Positions 17,475 to 26,521 are shown, counted from the stretch's first letter. The stretch is DNA of 64,000 nucleotides from Hydrogenophaga sp. NFH-34 (GCF_021401345.1 NZ_JACBGE010000008.1:121548-185547); one strand, 5' to 3'. Translations and numbers: made by a program. Notes: generated by a model not told the origin, from the sequence alone.

Positions 17475-17985
17475 GGCGCATCGCTTGTTCAAAGGTGCCC
17501 TTTCGCACGGTCATTGCACTGGGCATGCGGTCCAGCCGTTGCTGGGTCTGGTCCAAGACCGCCTCGTGCTCACAACGCCTGATGCGCCGGTACTCACCCG
17601 TCGTGCACTGCGCCGTCGTTGAACAGGTGGGGCAGGCACTGGTCCAGTAGAGGCTGATTTGCAGTCCAGCTTCTTCTCGGCTGAAGCGGCGGATCGCTCG
17701 CTGACCTGCTGGGCATTGGTACTGATCGTCGCGGGCGATGTAGATGAAGTCGGTCTTGTCGAAGCGGCCTTCGAACCTCGCGTTAGATGTCATGGGCTTG
17801 GGAACAGGCGCAGCAACCCCGGCATCCTGGCGAGGCTTGAGCCCAGGGCCGCTGTATTAGCCGCGGTCGGCGATCGCTTTCAGCCGGCGCTTGCCCATCG
17901 AATCACGCGCCGCCCGCGCCATCGGGCTCAGTTGCGCGCGGTCACTGCCGTTGTTCGTGACCTCGTGGGCCACGATCAGGGGAGC
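17475..17985 (-). pseudogene. IS1182-type transposase fragment
   Basis: Minus-strand translation gives LIVAHEVTNNGSDRAQLSP, ADRG-stop-YSGP, VPKPMTS, FDKTDFIYIARDDQYQCPAG and YRRIRRCEHE, the middle of an IS1182-family transposase. A TAA replaces one tyrosine codon, and both ends are missing: the C-terminal part breaks off after AMTVRKGTFEQ. GTTTTCACACAGCC at 17999-18012 resembles an IS terminal repeat but was not proved to be one. Confidence 0.75.
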
Positions 17986-18061
17986 AGGCCTTGAGAGGGT
18001 TTTCACACAGCCTCGCTGCATACCCGCACATCAAACCGAACCCGAACGAAGCATGCGGAAG

Positions 18062-18663
18062 TCAAGGCGCTGTTGACGTCGTCGACACCCACTCCGCATA
18101 AACAAACGAAGCCCGCACATCGTTCACCAGCCGCTCCATGCGCGCCGGGTCTTCGGTGATGGGCGCAGCCGCTTCGCGCAGCAGGGCTTCCCACCGCTGC
18201 GCCACCAGCCCTGCGGTGTCGGTCAGCCATTGCATGGCCTCGTCGCGGTCCAGGCCCATGCGGTGCGCGGCGTTGGCAAGCCGCGCGAGGCCGGTGCCGG
18301 AGCGGCCGTCGGTGCCGGTGGCGAGCAGCAGCAGGGGGCCTTCTTCGATCGGGTGGAGCGGGCTGATCAGGTGGGGGGTGATGTCGAAGGCGGGTGAGAG
18401 GCCCCAGACCATGTTGTCGTAGAGCAGCCCGGTATTGCGGGCGTGGTCGTCGGTGTTGCCGACCAGGGCGTTGAAGGCCACGCGCTTCCACAGCTCGGCC
18501 AGTTGTGCGTGCAGGCGTTCGGCGTGGTCGGCTGTGCGGTCGGTCGCCGTGTGGCGGGTCCAGATGCGCAGGCGGTTGGCCAGGGCCAGGTACGAGCGCT
18601 CCGGGTCGCCGCGCGTGGCGTCCAGCCGCAGACCCTGACCGGCGTGACCACCGTCGCCGTCAT
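18062..18663 (-). pseudogene. hipA-like toxin kinase gene with internal deletion
   Basis: The start ATG (18663) overlaps the hipB-like stop by ATGA and opens with MTATVVTPVRV, a plausible HipA N-terminus. In a different frame the sequence continues as GQGLRLDATRGDPERSYLAL, FNALVGNTDDHARN and LSPAFDITPHL, the C-terminal HipA kinase lobe with the catalytic NTDDHARN motif. The N-terminal ~250 residues, including the nucleotide-binding loop, are missing, and the frame is broken at the joint. The toxin should be inactive. Confidence 0.75.
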
Positions 18664-19001
18664 CGGGGTGCCCTCAACCGGCGTTCGGCGTAGGCCAGGG
18701 TTTCAGGGTCGTGGCGCGGATCGAGCAGTTGAGCCACCTGACCCAAGAGGCCCAGCGACTGCAGCACCTTGAAGAAGTTGACCATGGCCACGCCCTCGGC
18801 GCCGGCTTCCAGCGCGCGGACGGTGGACGTGGAGACATCGGCCAGATGGCCCAGCTGTTCCTGTGTCAGCCCACGCAGCTTGTGGGCCAGGGTGAGCCGC
18901 ACGCCGAGGTCTTGCAGCGCGCTGCCCCCCACCACGGGGGTGGCGCGGGCAGGCGAGGTGCTGCGGGGGGCAGGGGCGCGCGCTGGGCATTGGAAGATCA
19001 T
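18660..19001 (-). CDS. HipB-like XRE-family antitoxin/regulator
   Basis: 113 residues with an XRE helix-turn-helix (LGVRLTLAHKLRGLTQEQLGHLADVSTSTVRALEAG). HipB proteins neutralise HipA and repress their own operon. The start at 19001 follows an AT-rich promoter with inverted repeats; longer upstream frames are unlikely. Its partner hipA is broken, so the antitoxin may be a leftover kept only for regulation. Confidence 0.75.
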   Translation of the reverse strand: MIFQCPARAPAPRSTSPARATPVVGGSALQDLGVRLTLAHKLRGLTQEQLGHLADVSTSTVRALEAGAEGVAMVNFFKVLQSLGLLGQVAQLLDPRHDPETLAYAERRLRAPR

Positions 19002-19018
19002 GGGCGGAATCGTTGTAA

Positions 19019-19050
19019 TGGCAATGAAATCATTGGCAATAACATTGCCA
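19019..19050. promoter_or_regulatory. Inverted repeat in the hipB promoter
   Basis: TGGCAATG (19019-19026) and CATTGCCA (19043-19050) are perfect arms 16 bases apart, with a further CATTGG at 19031 between them. The region is AT-rich compared with its surroundings and sits just upstream of hipB. Autorepression by HipB is the expected role. Confidence 0.5.
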
Positions 19051-19140
19051 AAACAACGAAAACACCTATTCACGGCGCGCAGAGCGATGCAGCCAGGATG
19101 CCGCGCCCCAAGGCTTCGCCAGCGCTGGCCCCCCGGGCGA

Positions 19141-20253
19141 TCAGCCCCGACTCTGCTGCGCAATCAGCCGCGCCAGCAGGCGCCGCACCCGCACGGGTGC
19201 CGCGTCGTTGCTCATCAGCACCGGGTTGAGCGAGAAGAAGTCGCTCGTGTTCATCTCCTTCTGCACGGCTTCGATGATGGGGCCGTCTTCGGTGACGAAG
19301 GCGTTGTGCATGGCCTCGATCTTCATCTGGTTGTACTCGCCGTCGTCCACGATGTGGTTGCGCCGTGTGGCAAAGAAGTAGTGGGTTTCGGTGGCGCTGG
19401 CGGGGGTGCAGGTGTGCAGGTCGTACTGCCCCACGGTGTCGTTCAGGTCGAGCGCGCCCTCGCCCTGGATCGCCCCCACGCTCAACTGGATGTTGGCCGG
19501 CGCGCTCCAGGTGATGTCGAAGAAACCGCGCGCCTCGGCCGCCGGATCGGGCAGGAAGTTGGCGAAGATCATCATGGCCGGGGTCTGGCGCCATTCCCAG
19601 CGCACGTTGACGGTGTCGTTCTCTTCCTTGACCGGCGGGATCAGCGGCGAGAGCTGGCCGCGCGTGGTGATGATCTCGCCGTGCACGTGGTCGATGTGGC
19701 TCAGGTCCATCACGTTGTCGATGATCAGCTCGTAGTTCGCCTTCATCGGCATGTAGGTGTGCGCCACGCCGGTGGCCGGGCCGTTGTCGAGTTCGGAAAA
19801 GTCGGGCAGCTTTGCCGCGTCGGCCGGCCCGTCGCCCATCCAGATCCAGACGAAGCCGTACTTCTCCAGCAGCGGGAAGGTGCGGACCTTGGCGGCGGCG
19901 GGAATGCGCCCGGTGCCGTGCGGGTTGTGCGTGCATTGGCCGCTGCAGTCGAAGCGCAGTGCGTGGTACTTGCACACCACGTCGTCGCCGTGGCGCTCGC
20001 CCATCGAGAGGGGCACGAAGCGGTGCGGGCAGCGGTCGTGCATGGCCACGGGCGTGCCGTCGGCCTTGCGGTACATCAGCACCGAGGTGTCGAGCAACTG
20101 GCGCGTGAGCAGGGCTTCGGCGCCCAGCTCGCGCGACATGGCGGCGACGTACCAGCAGTTCAGCAGATAGGGCGTGTCCGGCTTGCCCACGGGGTTGCCG
20201 CTGGGGTGGGTGTAGATGGGGATCGGGGTGGTGGTTCGGGTGGGGGCGTCCAT
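19141..20253 (-). CDS. Rieske non-heme iron oxygenase subunit (VanA-like)
   Basis: 370 residues. The Rieske centre is C75-x-H77 (RCPHRF) and C94-x2-H97 (VCKYH); the mononuclear iron motif is N180-x2-D183-x2-H186-x4-H191. The family covers vanillate O-demethylase and related aromatic mono- and dioxygenases. A VanB-type reductase gene lies directly upstream in the same operon, which starts at a sigma-54 promoter. The substrate is unknown; a methoxylated or carboxylated aromatic is plausible. Confidence 0.88.
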   Translation of the reverse strand: MDAPTRTTTPIPIYTHPSGNPVGKPDTPYLLNCWYVAAMSRELGAEALLTRQLLDTSVLMYRKADGTPVAMHDRCPHRFVPLSMGERHGDDVVCKYHALRFDCSGQCTHNPHGTGRIPAAAKVRTFPLLEKYGFVWIWMGDGPADAAKLPDFSELDNGPATGVAHTYMPMKANYELIIDNVMDLSHIDHVHGEIITTRGQLSPLIPPVKEENDTVNVRWEWRQTPAMMIFANFLPDPAAEARGFFDITWSAPANIQLSVGAIQGEGALDLNDTVGQYDLHTCTPASATETHYFFATRRNHIVDDGEYNQMKIEAMHNAFVTEDGPIIEAVQKEMNTSDFFSLNPVLMSNDAAPVRVRRLLARLIAQQSRG

Positions 20254-20323
20254 GTTGTCTCCTGTTTGTGCTTGCGGGAATGAAGGCCGTTGCCGGCCGG
20301 GTGGGGGAAAGGGGGATGCGGTT

Positions 20324-21328
20324 TCAGTGGTGCGCCAGCACCAGCAGCGGGCTGCGCGAGCGCGAACAGCAGGGCGTGAAGTGGCCGGGGTCGGCGTGTT
20401 CCGCCGCGGTGTAGAACTGGTCGCGGTGGTCGGGCTCGCCGGCCACCAGCCGCACGCTGCAACTGCCGCAGATGCCCTGTTCGCACGACAGCGCCAGCGC
20501 AATGCCGGCGGCCTCCAGGGCCTGCGCCACGCTGGTGCCCGGTGGCACCGGCACCCGCTGGCCCGTGGGCTGCCACTCGACGGTGAACGCCCCGTCTGCC
20601 GCCTGCGCGCCCGCCGCATGACCGGGCGCCGCGGCAAAGTGTTCGGCGTGCACGCGGTTGGCCGGCCAGCCCAGTGCCTGCGCGCGATCACGCACATGGC
20701 CGATGAAGCCCGCCGGGCCGCACACCCAGACCTGGGTGCCGGGCGGTGACTGGCTGAGCAGCGTGTGCGCATCGAGCTTTTGCGGGGGCGGCCCGTCGTC
20801 GTGGTGCAGGCGCACGTGTGCGGACCATGGAGCCGCAAGCAAACGCTGGCGGAACGGCAGCCGCGCGGCGGAGCGGGCGCAGACGTGCAGTGCAAAAGAC
20901 CGCTGCTCTGCCCAGAGCTGTTCGGCCATGGCCAGCAGCGGCGTGAGACCGATGCCACCGGCCAGCAGCAAGGTGTGCGGGCAGGGGGCCAGTGCAAAAG
21001 CGTTGCGGGGCCGACTGATGGGCAACGTGGTGCCGGCGTGCAGGGCCTCGTGCACGCAGGCCGAGCCGCCGCGCCCGGCGGGCTCGCGCAGCACGGCGAC
21101 GAGGTAGTGGCCGCGCTCGTGCGGCGCGTTGCACAGCGAGTACTGGCGCACCAGGCCGTTCGGCAGGTGCAGGTCGATGTGGGCGCCGGCGTCGAAGGCG
21201 GGCAACGCATCGGGGGCTTCGTCGGTGGGCACCAGGGTGAGCGCCACCACGTCCTCGGCCTGCACCTCGCGGTGCGACACGCGCACGCGCAGCAGGCCGC
21301 TCGCTGCGTCGGCTGTCGGGTTGGTCAT
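20324..21328 (-). CDS. VanB/PDR-type reductase for the Rieske oxygenase
   Basis: 334 residues: an N-terminal FMN-binding reductase domain (RQYSLCN), an NAD domain (LLLAGGIGLTPLLAM) and a C-terminal plant-type [2Fe-2S] domain (CEQGICGSC plus a distal C). Phthalate dioxygenase reductase-type proteins pass electrons from NADH to Rieske oxygenases. About 70 bases separate it from the oxygenase gene. Confidence 0.88.
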   Translation of the reverse strand: MTNPTADAASGLLRVRVSHREVQAEDVVALTLVPTDEAPDALPAFDAGAHIDLHLPNGLVRQYSLCNAPHERGHYLVAVLREPAGRGGSACVHEALHAGTTLPISRPRNAFALAPCPHTLLLAGGIGLTPLLAMAEQLWAEQRSFALHVCARSAARLPFRQRLLAAPWSAHVRLHHDDGPPPQKLDAHTLLSQSPPGTQVWVCGPAGFIGHVRDRAQALGWPANRVHAEHFAAAPGHAAGAQAADGAFTVEWQPTGQRVPVPPGTSVAQALEAAGIALALSCEQGICGSCSVRLVAGEPDHRDQFYTAAEHADPGHFTPCCSRSRSPLLVLAHH

Positions 21329-21392
21329 GTTGTCTCCGTCGTTGTGATGGCCGCTGCACCACCCGTTGGGCGCGGCCTTTGTGGCCTTGCTG

Positions 21393-21408
21393 TGCAAACC
21401 TTGTGCCA
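21393..21408 (-). promoter_or_regulatory. Sigma-54 (-24/-12) promoter of the Rieske operon
   Basis: On the minus strand the sequence is TGGCACAAGGTTTGCA, an exact match to the consensus TGGCAC-N5-TTGCA with correct spacing. It lies about 65 bases before the reductase start and faces a divergent sigma-54 activator gene. Confidence 0.8.
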
Positions 21409-21535
21409 TCGCGCGAACGGCGTGGAGGCCATCGGCAAGCCCTTGTCGCGCAACGGTTTTCGGCGAAGCGGGGGTAAACCATGATGGCGTGGGAGAGGGC
21501 CGGTCTTCAGGATTTGCGGAAACACCGGCTGACGC

Positions 21536-21559
21536 CGATTTCGGGAATTGCTGAAACCG
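21536..21559. promoter_or_regulatory. Imperfect inverted repeat, possible activator binding site
   Basis: CGATTTC and GAAACCG form 7-base arms with one mismatch around GGGAATTGCT. The site lies about 130 bases upstream of the -24/-12 promoter, where XylR/DmpR-type activators bind. The similarity to known sites is loose. Confidence 0.35.
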
Positions 21560-21608
21560 ATGCGGCGCTCAAGAACGGTTGCCGACCTTTTCGACACCCC
21601 ACGCCACC

Positions 21609-23405
21609 ATGCTCCAGACCGCTGCCATCGACCCCGCCAAACTGCTGGCGGGTCACCTGCATTTCTCGCCCGACGCCGGCCACATCCAGCTGTTCGACCA
21701 GCGCATGCTGCTGATGCAGGCCGAGTCGTTTGCCGAACTGCGGCGCGAACTCATCGTCAGCCTCGGCACCGCGAAAACGCGCGCGCTCATGATGCGGCTG
21801 GGCTACCAGCAGGGCTTTGACGACGGCCAGCGGGTGCGCGAACAACTGGGCCGTGCCGACCCCGCCGACGCGTTGGCGCTGGGGCCGCGCTTGCGCGAGA
21901 TGGAAGGCTTTGTGCGCAACCAGCCGGTCGATGCGATGCAGGTCGACATCGCGCAGGGCCAGTTCTGGGGCGACTACTACTGGAGCGCGAGCTGGGAGGC
22001 GCAGGCCCACCTGGCGCATTGCGGCGTGAGCGGTTCACCGGCCTGCTGGACCATGGTGGGCTACGCCGATGGCTATTGCACCGCCGTGACCGGCATGCCC
22101 ATCCACTGGCGCGAAGTGGAGTGCGTGGCCATGGGGCATGCGCGCTGCCGCGTCATTGGCCGGCCCTTGGTGGAATGGCAATCCGAAGCGCTGCAGGACG
22201 GCGAAGACGACACCGACTACCTGCAGGTCGACACCTTCGTGGATCGCGTGGGGCGCCGCCGTTCGTGGTCGGTGCCGGGGGCTCATACTGCCGCCGCGGC
22301 ATCGGCAGGTCAGCCCCGGGCCGCGCCCGCGGGCGCGGTGGCCGACCCTGGTGAGAATCTGGGCGGCTTCGTCGGCACCTCGGCCGGGTTTCGCGCGGTG
22401 GCACACTTGGTGCGCCGCGTGGCGCCCACCCATTCGACCGTGCTGTTTCGGGGCGAGAGCGGCGTGGGCAAGGAATGTTTCGCGCGGGCGCTGCACTCCA
22501 TCAGCCCGCGCGCCGCGGGGCCGATGATCACCATCAACTGCGCCGCCATTCCCGCCAACCTGGTCGAGGCCGAACTGTTCGGGGTCGAGCGCGGGGCGTA
22601 TACCGGCGCCGACCGCGCGCGGCCCGGGCGCTTCGAGCGCGCCGATGGCGGCACGCTGTTTCTCGACGAAATCGCCAGCCTGAGCCTGCCCGCACAGGGC
22701 AAGGTGCTGCGCGCGATCCAGGAGCGGGAGTTCGAACGGGTGGGTGGTACCGAAGTGCGGCGGGCCGACGTGCGCATCGTCGCCGCCGCCAACGTCGACC
22801 TGCGCAAGGAAGTCAGCGAAGGGCGCTTTCGCACCGACCTGTTCTTCCGCCTCAATGTGTTTCCGATCGAGATCCCGCCGCTGCGCGAGCGGCTGGAAGA
22901 CATCCCGCTGCTGGTGGCGCTGTTCCTGGACCGCAGCGTGCGCCGCTGCGGCAAGGACGTGAAGGGCCTGAGCCCGCAGGCCTATGCCGCGCTGTGGGAC
23001 TACGACTGGCCGGGCAATGTGCGCGAGCTGGAAAACATGATCGAACGCGGCGTCATCCTCGCGGAAGCGGGCGGCAGCATCGACGTGCAGCACCTCTTTG
23101 CCGGCGGCGAGACCTTGCGCGGCACCACCTGGGGCCTGGGGCCGGCGGGCGATCTGGTGCGCGCCGCCGGGCATGGCCACGCCGCGCCCGGCTTCCCGGA
23201 GCCTGGCGGCGATTCGGCGGGCGACCTGCCCAGCCTGGTGGATCGGCTGCTGGACCAGCAGGCCGCGTTCACCGACATCGAGGCCATGCTGATCGACCGC
23301 GCCATCGATCGCTGCGGCGGCAACGTGTCGGCGGTGGCGCGGCTGCTGCAGCTGCGGCGCGGTCAGGTGGAGTACCGCATCAAGCGGCGTGAAGCCGGGG
23401 GCTGA
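21609..23405 (+). CDS. XylR/DmpR-type sigma-54 activator with altered ligand pocket
   Basis: 598 residues: XylR-N effector domain (about 10-115), V4R (130-195), AAA+ domain with Walker A GESGVGKE at 282-289 and GAYTGA at 329-334, and a Fis-type helix-turn-helix at the C-terminus (GGNVSAVARLLQLRRGQVEY). The structural zinc site matches MopR spacing exactly (C146, E169, C172, C180). The phenol-coordinating Trp is kept (W125), but the phenol-coordinating His is an Arg (R96). It diverges from the Rieske operon, which it presumably activates in response to a ligand other than phenol. Confidence 0.9.
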   Translation: MLQTAAIDPAKLLAGHLHFSPDAGHIQLFDQRMLLMQAESFAELRRELIVSLGTAKTRALMMRLGYQQGFDDGQRVREQLGRADPADALALGPRLREMEGFVRNQPVDAMQVDIAQGQFWGDYYWSASWEAQAHLAHCGVSGSPACWTMVGYADGYCTAVTGMPIHWREVECVAMGHARCRVIGRPLVEWQSEALQDGEDDTDYLQVDTFVDRVGRRRSWSVPGAHTAAAASAGQPRAAPAGAVADPGENLGGFVGTSAGFRAVAHLVRRVAPTHSTVLFRGESGVGKECFARALHSISPRAAGPMITINCAAIPANLVEAELFGVERGAYTGADRARPGRFERADGGTLFLDEIASLSLPAQGKVLRAIQEREFERVGGTEVRRADVRIVAAANVDLRKEVSEGRFRTDLFFRLNVFPIEIPPLRERLEDIPLLVALFLDRSVRRCGKDVKGLSPQAYAALWDYDWPGNVRELENMIERGVILAEAGGSIDVQHLFAGGETLRGTTWGLGPAGDLVRAAGHGHAAPGFPEPGGDSAGDLPSLVDRLLDQQAAFTDIEAMLIDRAIDRCGGNVSAVARLLQLRRGQVEYRIKRREAGG

Positions 23406-23411
23406 GGCCGG

Positions 23412-24386
23412 TCACATCGGCTTGATGTTGGCCTGTTTCACGACCTGTTTCCAGCGCACGATTTCCTGCTCGATGTAGGTCTTGAATTGCTCGGGCGAGC
23501 TGGGCACCGGTTCGGCACCGAACTTGGCAAGCTGTTCGGTGATCTGCTTGTCCTGCAGACTGGCGTGAATGGCCTTGTTGAGTTTTTCGACCACCGCAGG
23601 CGGCAGGCCGGCGGGGCCGACAACGCCGAACCAGGCCGGGCTGTCGATTTCCGGGAAGCCCGCCTCCCGCATGCCCGGGACGTCGGGCAGCAGGGGCGAG
23701 CGTTCCTTGCGCGTGAGCGCGATGGCCTTGATCTTGCCGGTGGGCAGGTAGGTCAAGGCGGTGCTCAGCGATGTTTCGATGAACAGCGTCACGCTGCCGG
23801 CGAGCAGGTCCTGCGCCGCCGGGGTGGTGCCGCGGTAGGGGACGTGCGTCATGCGGATGCCTGCGGCATGGTTCAGCGATTCGCCCACCATGTGCCCGAC
23901 CGAGCCGAGGCCCGCAGAAGCGTAGGTGACCTTGCCCGGGTTCGCTTTGGCATAGGCGACCAGGCCTTTGAGGTCGTCGAAGGGGGCATCCTTGGTGGCC
24001 AGGATCACGCCCGAGGTGGCCGATGCGTTGGTGATGGGCGTGAAGTCCTGTGGCACACCAAAAGGCATTCGCTCCATCAGGCCCGGGTTGATGCCCAGGC
24101 TGGCGATGGTGCCCATGCCGATGGTGTAGCCGTCGGCCGGCGCCTTGGCGATCTGCTCCGTTCCCACCACGCCGCCAGCGCCACTCTTGTTTTCAATCAC
24201 GACCGGCTGGCCCAGCGTCTCGCTGAGGGTCTTGCCGATCAGCCTGGCCGTCAGATCCACCGGGCCACCGGGAGGAAACGGCACGATCATGCGGATGGGC
24301 CGGCTCGGATAGCTGTCCGCCATCGACGAGAGGGCGGGCACCAGAAGTGCCAGGCTGGCGAGAACGTTTCGGCGATGCAACGACAT
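23412..24386 (-). CDS. Bug-family tripartite tricarboxylate transporter binding protein
   Basis: 324 residues with an N-terminal signal segment (LASLALLVPALSSMA), then the Bug fold motifs YPSRPIRMIVPFPPGGPVD and YAKANPGKVTYASAGLGS. These periplasmic proteins bind carboxylates or aromatic acids and feed tripartite transporters, though most have no adjacent membrane genes, as here. It forms an operon with a CMD protein and an aldehyde dehydrogenase. Confidence 0.87.
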   Translation of the reverse strand: MSLHRRNVLASLALLVPALSSMADSYPSRPIRMIVPFPPGGPVDLTARLIGKTLSETLGQPVVIENKSGAGGVVGTEQIAKAPADGYTIGMGTIASLGINPGLMERMPFGVPQDFTPITNASATSGVILATKDAPFDDLKGLVAYAKANPGKVTYASAGLGSVGHMVGESLNHAAGIRMTHVPYRGTTPAAQDLLAGSVTLFIETSLSTALTYLPTGKIKAIALTRKERSPLLPDVPGMREAGFPEIDSPAWFGVVGPAGLPPAVVEKLNKAIHASLQDKQITEQLAKFGAEPVPSSPEQFKTYIEQEIVRWKQVVKQANIKPM

Positions 24387-24413
24387 GGTGGTCTCCTTTT
24401 GTGGTGTGGGTGA

Positions 24414-24872
24414 TCAGCCCCGGGTGGGGGCGGTGGCTTTCGCTTCTTCGTGCCGGGCAATGTGGGCCAGCGTCTCGGCGCCCTTGTTGGCGGCGGACAG
24501 GCCCCGGAACAGGAAGCACAGGCTGACGACGGCCTGCATTTCTTCCCAGGTCGCGCCGGCTCGTCGGGCAGCGATGCCATGCAGCACGGCGGCATCGCTG
24601 CCATCCATCAACAGCATCCCGAACAGCATCAGCTGAGAGGTTCGTGTATCGAAACACTTGGGGTACATCGCATGCGCCCGCATGCGCTCCTGCAGGTCGA
24701 GCAGCGTGGGGTCGAGGGCGCCGGTCACCGCCATGCGGGCTTCGATGCGCGGCGGCACAAACCCGATCAGTTCCTCGTACACCTTTTCGCGTTCTCCGAC
24801 CGGATGCTGGTCGTCTGCGTATTCGCCGATGCGATGGCGGACGATGTCTTTGTCGATGCGTGTGGGGATCAT
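24414..24872 (-). CDS. Carboxymuconolactone decarboxylase-family protein
   Basis: 152 residues of the CMD/AhpD-like all-helical fold, with AAVLHGIAARRAGATWEEMQAVV as the core helix pair (quoted in parts: AAVLHGIAARR, AGATWEEM). It lacks the C-x-x-C of peroxidase-type AhpD proteins. Family members include true decarboxylases and many proteins of unknown role. It lies between the Bug gene and the aldehyde dehydrogenase gene. Confidence 0.75.
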   Translation of the reverse strand: MIPTRIDKDIVRHRIGEYADDQHPVGEREKVYEELIGFVPPRIEARMAVTGALDPTLLDLQERMRAHAMYPKCFDTRTSQLMLFGMLLMDGSDAAVLHGIAARRAGATWEEMQAVVSLCFLFRGLSAANKGAETLAHIARHEEAKATAPTRG

Positions 24873-24888
24873 GCGGGGGCTCCTGTGT

Positions 24889-26349
24889 TCACACCTGTTC
24901 GTATTCGCTGATGAACTTGACGTTCAGATAGGCCTCGATGCCTTCGCTGCCGCATTCGGAGCCAAAGCCGCTGTCCTTGATGCCGCCGAAAGGGACCTCG
25001 GGGGTGCTGGCCGCGTTGGCGGCACCGAAGGCGAACGAGTTGATGGCCACCATGCCCGCTTCCAGCCGCCGGCCGAATCGGTGCGCCCAGGCGGTGGAGT
25101 TGGTGAAGGCGTAGGCGGCCAGACCGACCGGCAGCCGGTTGGCCTCGGCAATGGCTTCTTCCACGTCGCTGAACCGGTTGATCGGCACCACCGGCCCGAA
25201 CGGTTCCTCGTTCATCACGAGCGCCGACGTCGGGACATCGGTCAGCACCGTCGGGGCCCAGAAATAGCCGGGGCGGTCGATTCGCGCCCCGCCACACACG
25301 AGCGTGGCACCCCGGTCCAGCGCGTCCTGCACACAGTGCTGCATGGCCGGCAGCCGCCGCGCATGGGCCAGGGGCCCCATGCCGGCGCCGGGCGCGAATC
25401 CGTCGTCCACAACGATGGCCCGGGTCGCGGCCACGAAGGCGTCGAGAAACTGGTCGTAGATTTTTTCGTGGACAAAAAACCGGCTCGGGTTGACGCAGCC
25501 CTGCGCGGCGTTGCGGAACTTGCGCAGCACCGCGGTGCGGGCCAGTGCCTGTACGTCCTGGATGTCGTCCATCACGATGACGGGCGCATGACCACCCAGC
25601 TCCATCACGGTGCGTTTGAGATGGCGGCCGGCCAGTTCGGCCAGTTGCCGCCCGATCACCGTGGAGCCGGTGAAGGAAATGCCCCGGATTTCCGGCAGCG
25701 AGACCAGCAGGCTCGAGGTTTGTGCCGGCGCGCCAAGCACCATGTTCAGCACGCCGGGAGGCAATCCGGCATCGACAAAGGCGCGGATGATCTCCATGGT
25801 GCTTGCCGGCGTCTCTTCGGCCGGCTTGGCCACGCAGGTGCAGCCCGAGGCCAGGATGGCGCAGATCTTTTTCATGGGGATCATGGCCGGGTAGTTCCAG
25901 GTCGTGAACGCGGCGACCGGGCCGATGGGTTCGCGAGCTGAGATCTGGCGGTGTGCGAGGTCGCGGGCCGGGATCGTGCGGCCGTAGATCCGGCGCGCTT
26001 CCTCGGCATGCCAGACCAGCATGTCGGGCAGATGGGTCACTTCTTGGCGCGCCTGGTCCAGCGGCTTGCCCTGTTCCAGGGTCATCAGCCGGGCGATGTG
26101 CTCCACCCGGCCCCGCAGGATGTCTCCGGCGCGCCACAGGATCTTGGCGCGCTCATAGGCCGAGGTGTCGCGCCAGGCCGGAAAGCTGCGATGTGCCGCA
26201 GCCGCGGCGGCCTGGACGTCGGCCTGGGTGGCCACAGGCAAGGTGCCCAGCACCGCTTCCGTGGCGGGGTTGATCACATCCATCGTCTGGCGGCCTCCGC
26301 CGTCCAGCCACTGGCCATCGATCAACAACTTGAGCGGGACATAGTCCAT
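24889..26349 (-). CDS. NAD(P)-dependent aldehyde dehydrogenase (succinate-semialdehyde type)
   Basis: 486 residues with base glutamate in VMELGGHAP and catalytic cysteine in AAQGCVNPSR. Overall it resembles GabD-like succinate-semialdehyde dehydrogenases. Succinate semialdehyde is made by HpaI in the hpa pathway, so a role there is possible, but its own divergent regulator argues for a separate pathway. The ATG at 26349 was chosen over longer frames that cross the palindrome. Confidence 0.85.
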   Translation of the reverse strand: MDYVPLKLLIDGQWLDGGGRQTMDVINPATEAVLGTLPVATQADVQAAAAAAHRSFPAWRDTSAYERAKILWRAGDILRGRVEHIARLMTLEQGKPLDQARQEVTHLPDMLVWHAEEARRIYGRTIPARDLAHRQISAREPIGPVAAFTTWNYPAMIPMKKICAILASGCTCVAKPAEETPASTMEIIRAFVDAGLPPGVLNMVLGAPAQTSSLLVSLPEIRGISFTGSTVIGRQLAELAGRHLKRTVMELGGHAPVIVMDDIQDVQALARTAVLRKFRNAAQGCVNPSRFFVHEKIYDQFLDAFVAATRAIVVDDGFAPGAGMGPLAHARRLPAMQHCVQDALDRGATLVCGGARIDRPGYFWAPTVLTDVPTSALVMNEEPFGPVVPINRFSDVEEAIAEANRLPVGLAAYAFTNSTAWAHRFGRRLEAGMVAINSFAFGAANAASTPEVPFGGIKDSGFGSECGSEGIEAYLNVKFISEYEQV

Positions 26350-26418
26350 GCGATACGTTCCTTTCGGGGTGGGATGTGTGGGGATGCGGCGTTCTGGGTC
26401 GCTGGGCATCGGGTGTTT

Positions 26419-26446
26419 AAATCGATTATTCATGAATAATCGATTT
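26419..26446. promoter_or_regulatory. 28-bp perfect palindrome, probable GntR operator
   Basis: AAATCGATTATTCA (26419-26432) is followed immediately by its exact reverse complement (26433-26446). It lies in the divergent promoter between the aldehyde dehydrogenase operon and the gntR gene. Such long AT-rich perfect palindromes are typical operators of dimeric regulators; here the FCD-type GntR protein is the obvious binder. Confidence 0.65.
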
Positions 26447-26521
26447 TCCAATCTATGGTTTACACCGAGCCCTAAAATGCGAGGCCGATCCCTCCCCCTC
26501 GACTTCCTGCTGAAAGCGCTC

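Noticed and set aside
17999..18012. GTTTTCACACAGCC as a defined IS terminal repeat
   Set aside because: Only one end was seen and no matching partner or target duplication was found, so it is not listed as an IS end.
19141..21210. A single 689-codon frame joining the Rieske oxygenase with upstream sequence
   Set aside because: The upstream part is the wrong frame of the VanB-type reductase gene; the oxygenase starts at 20253.
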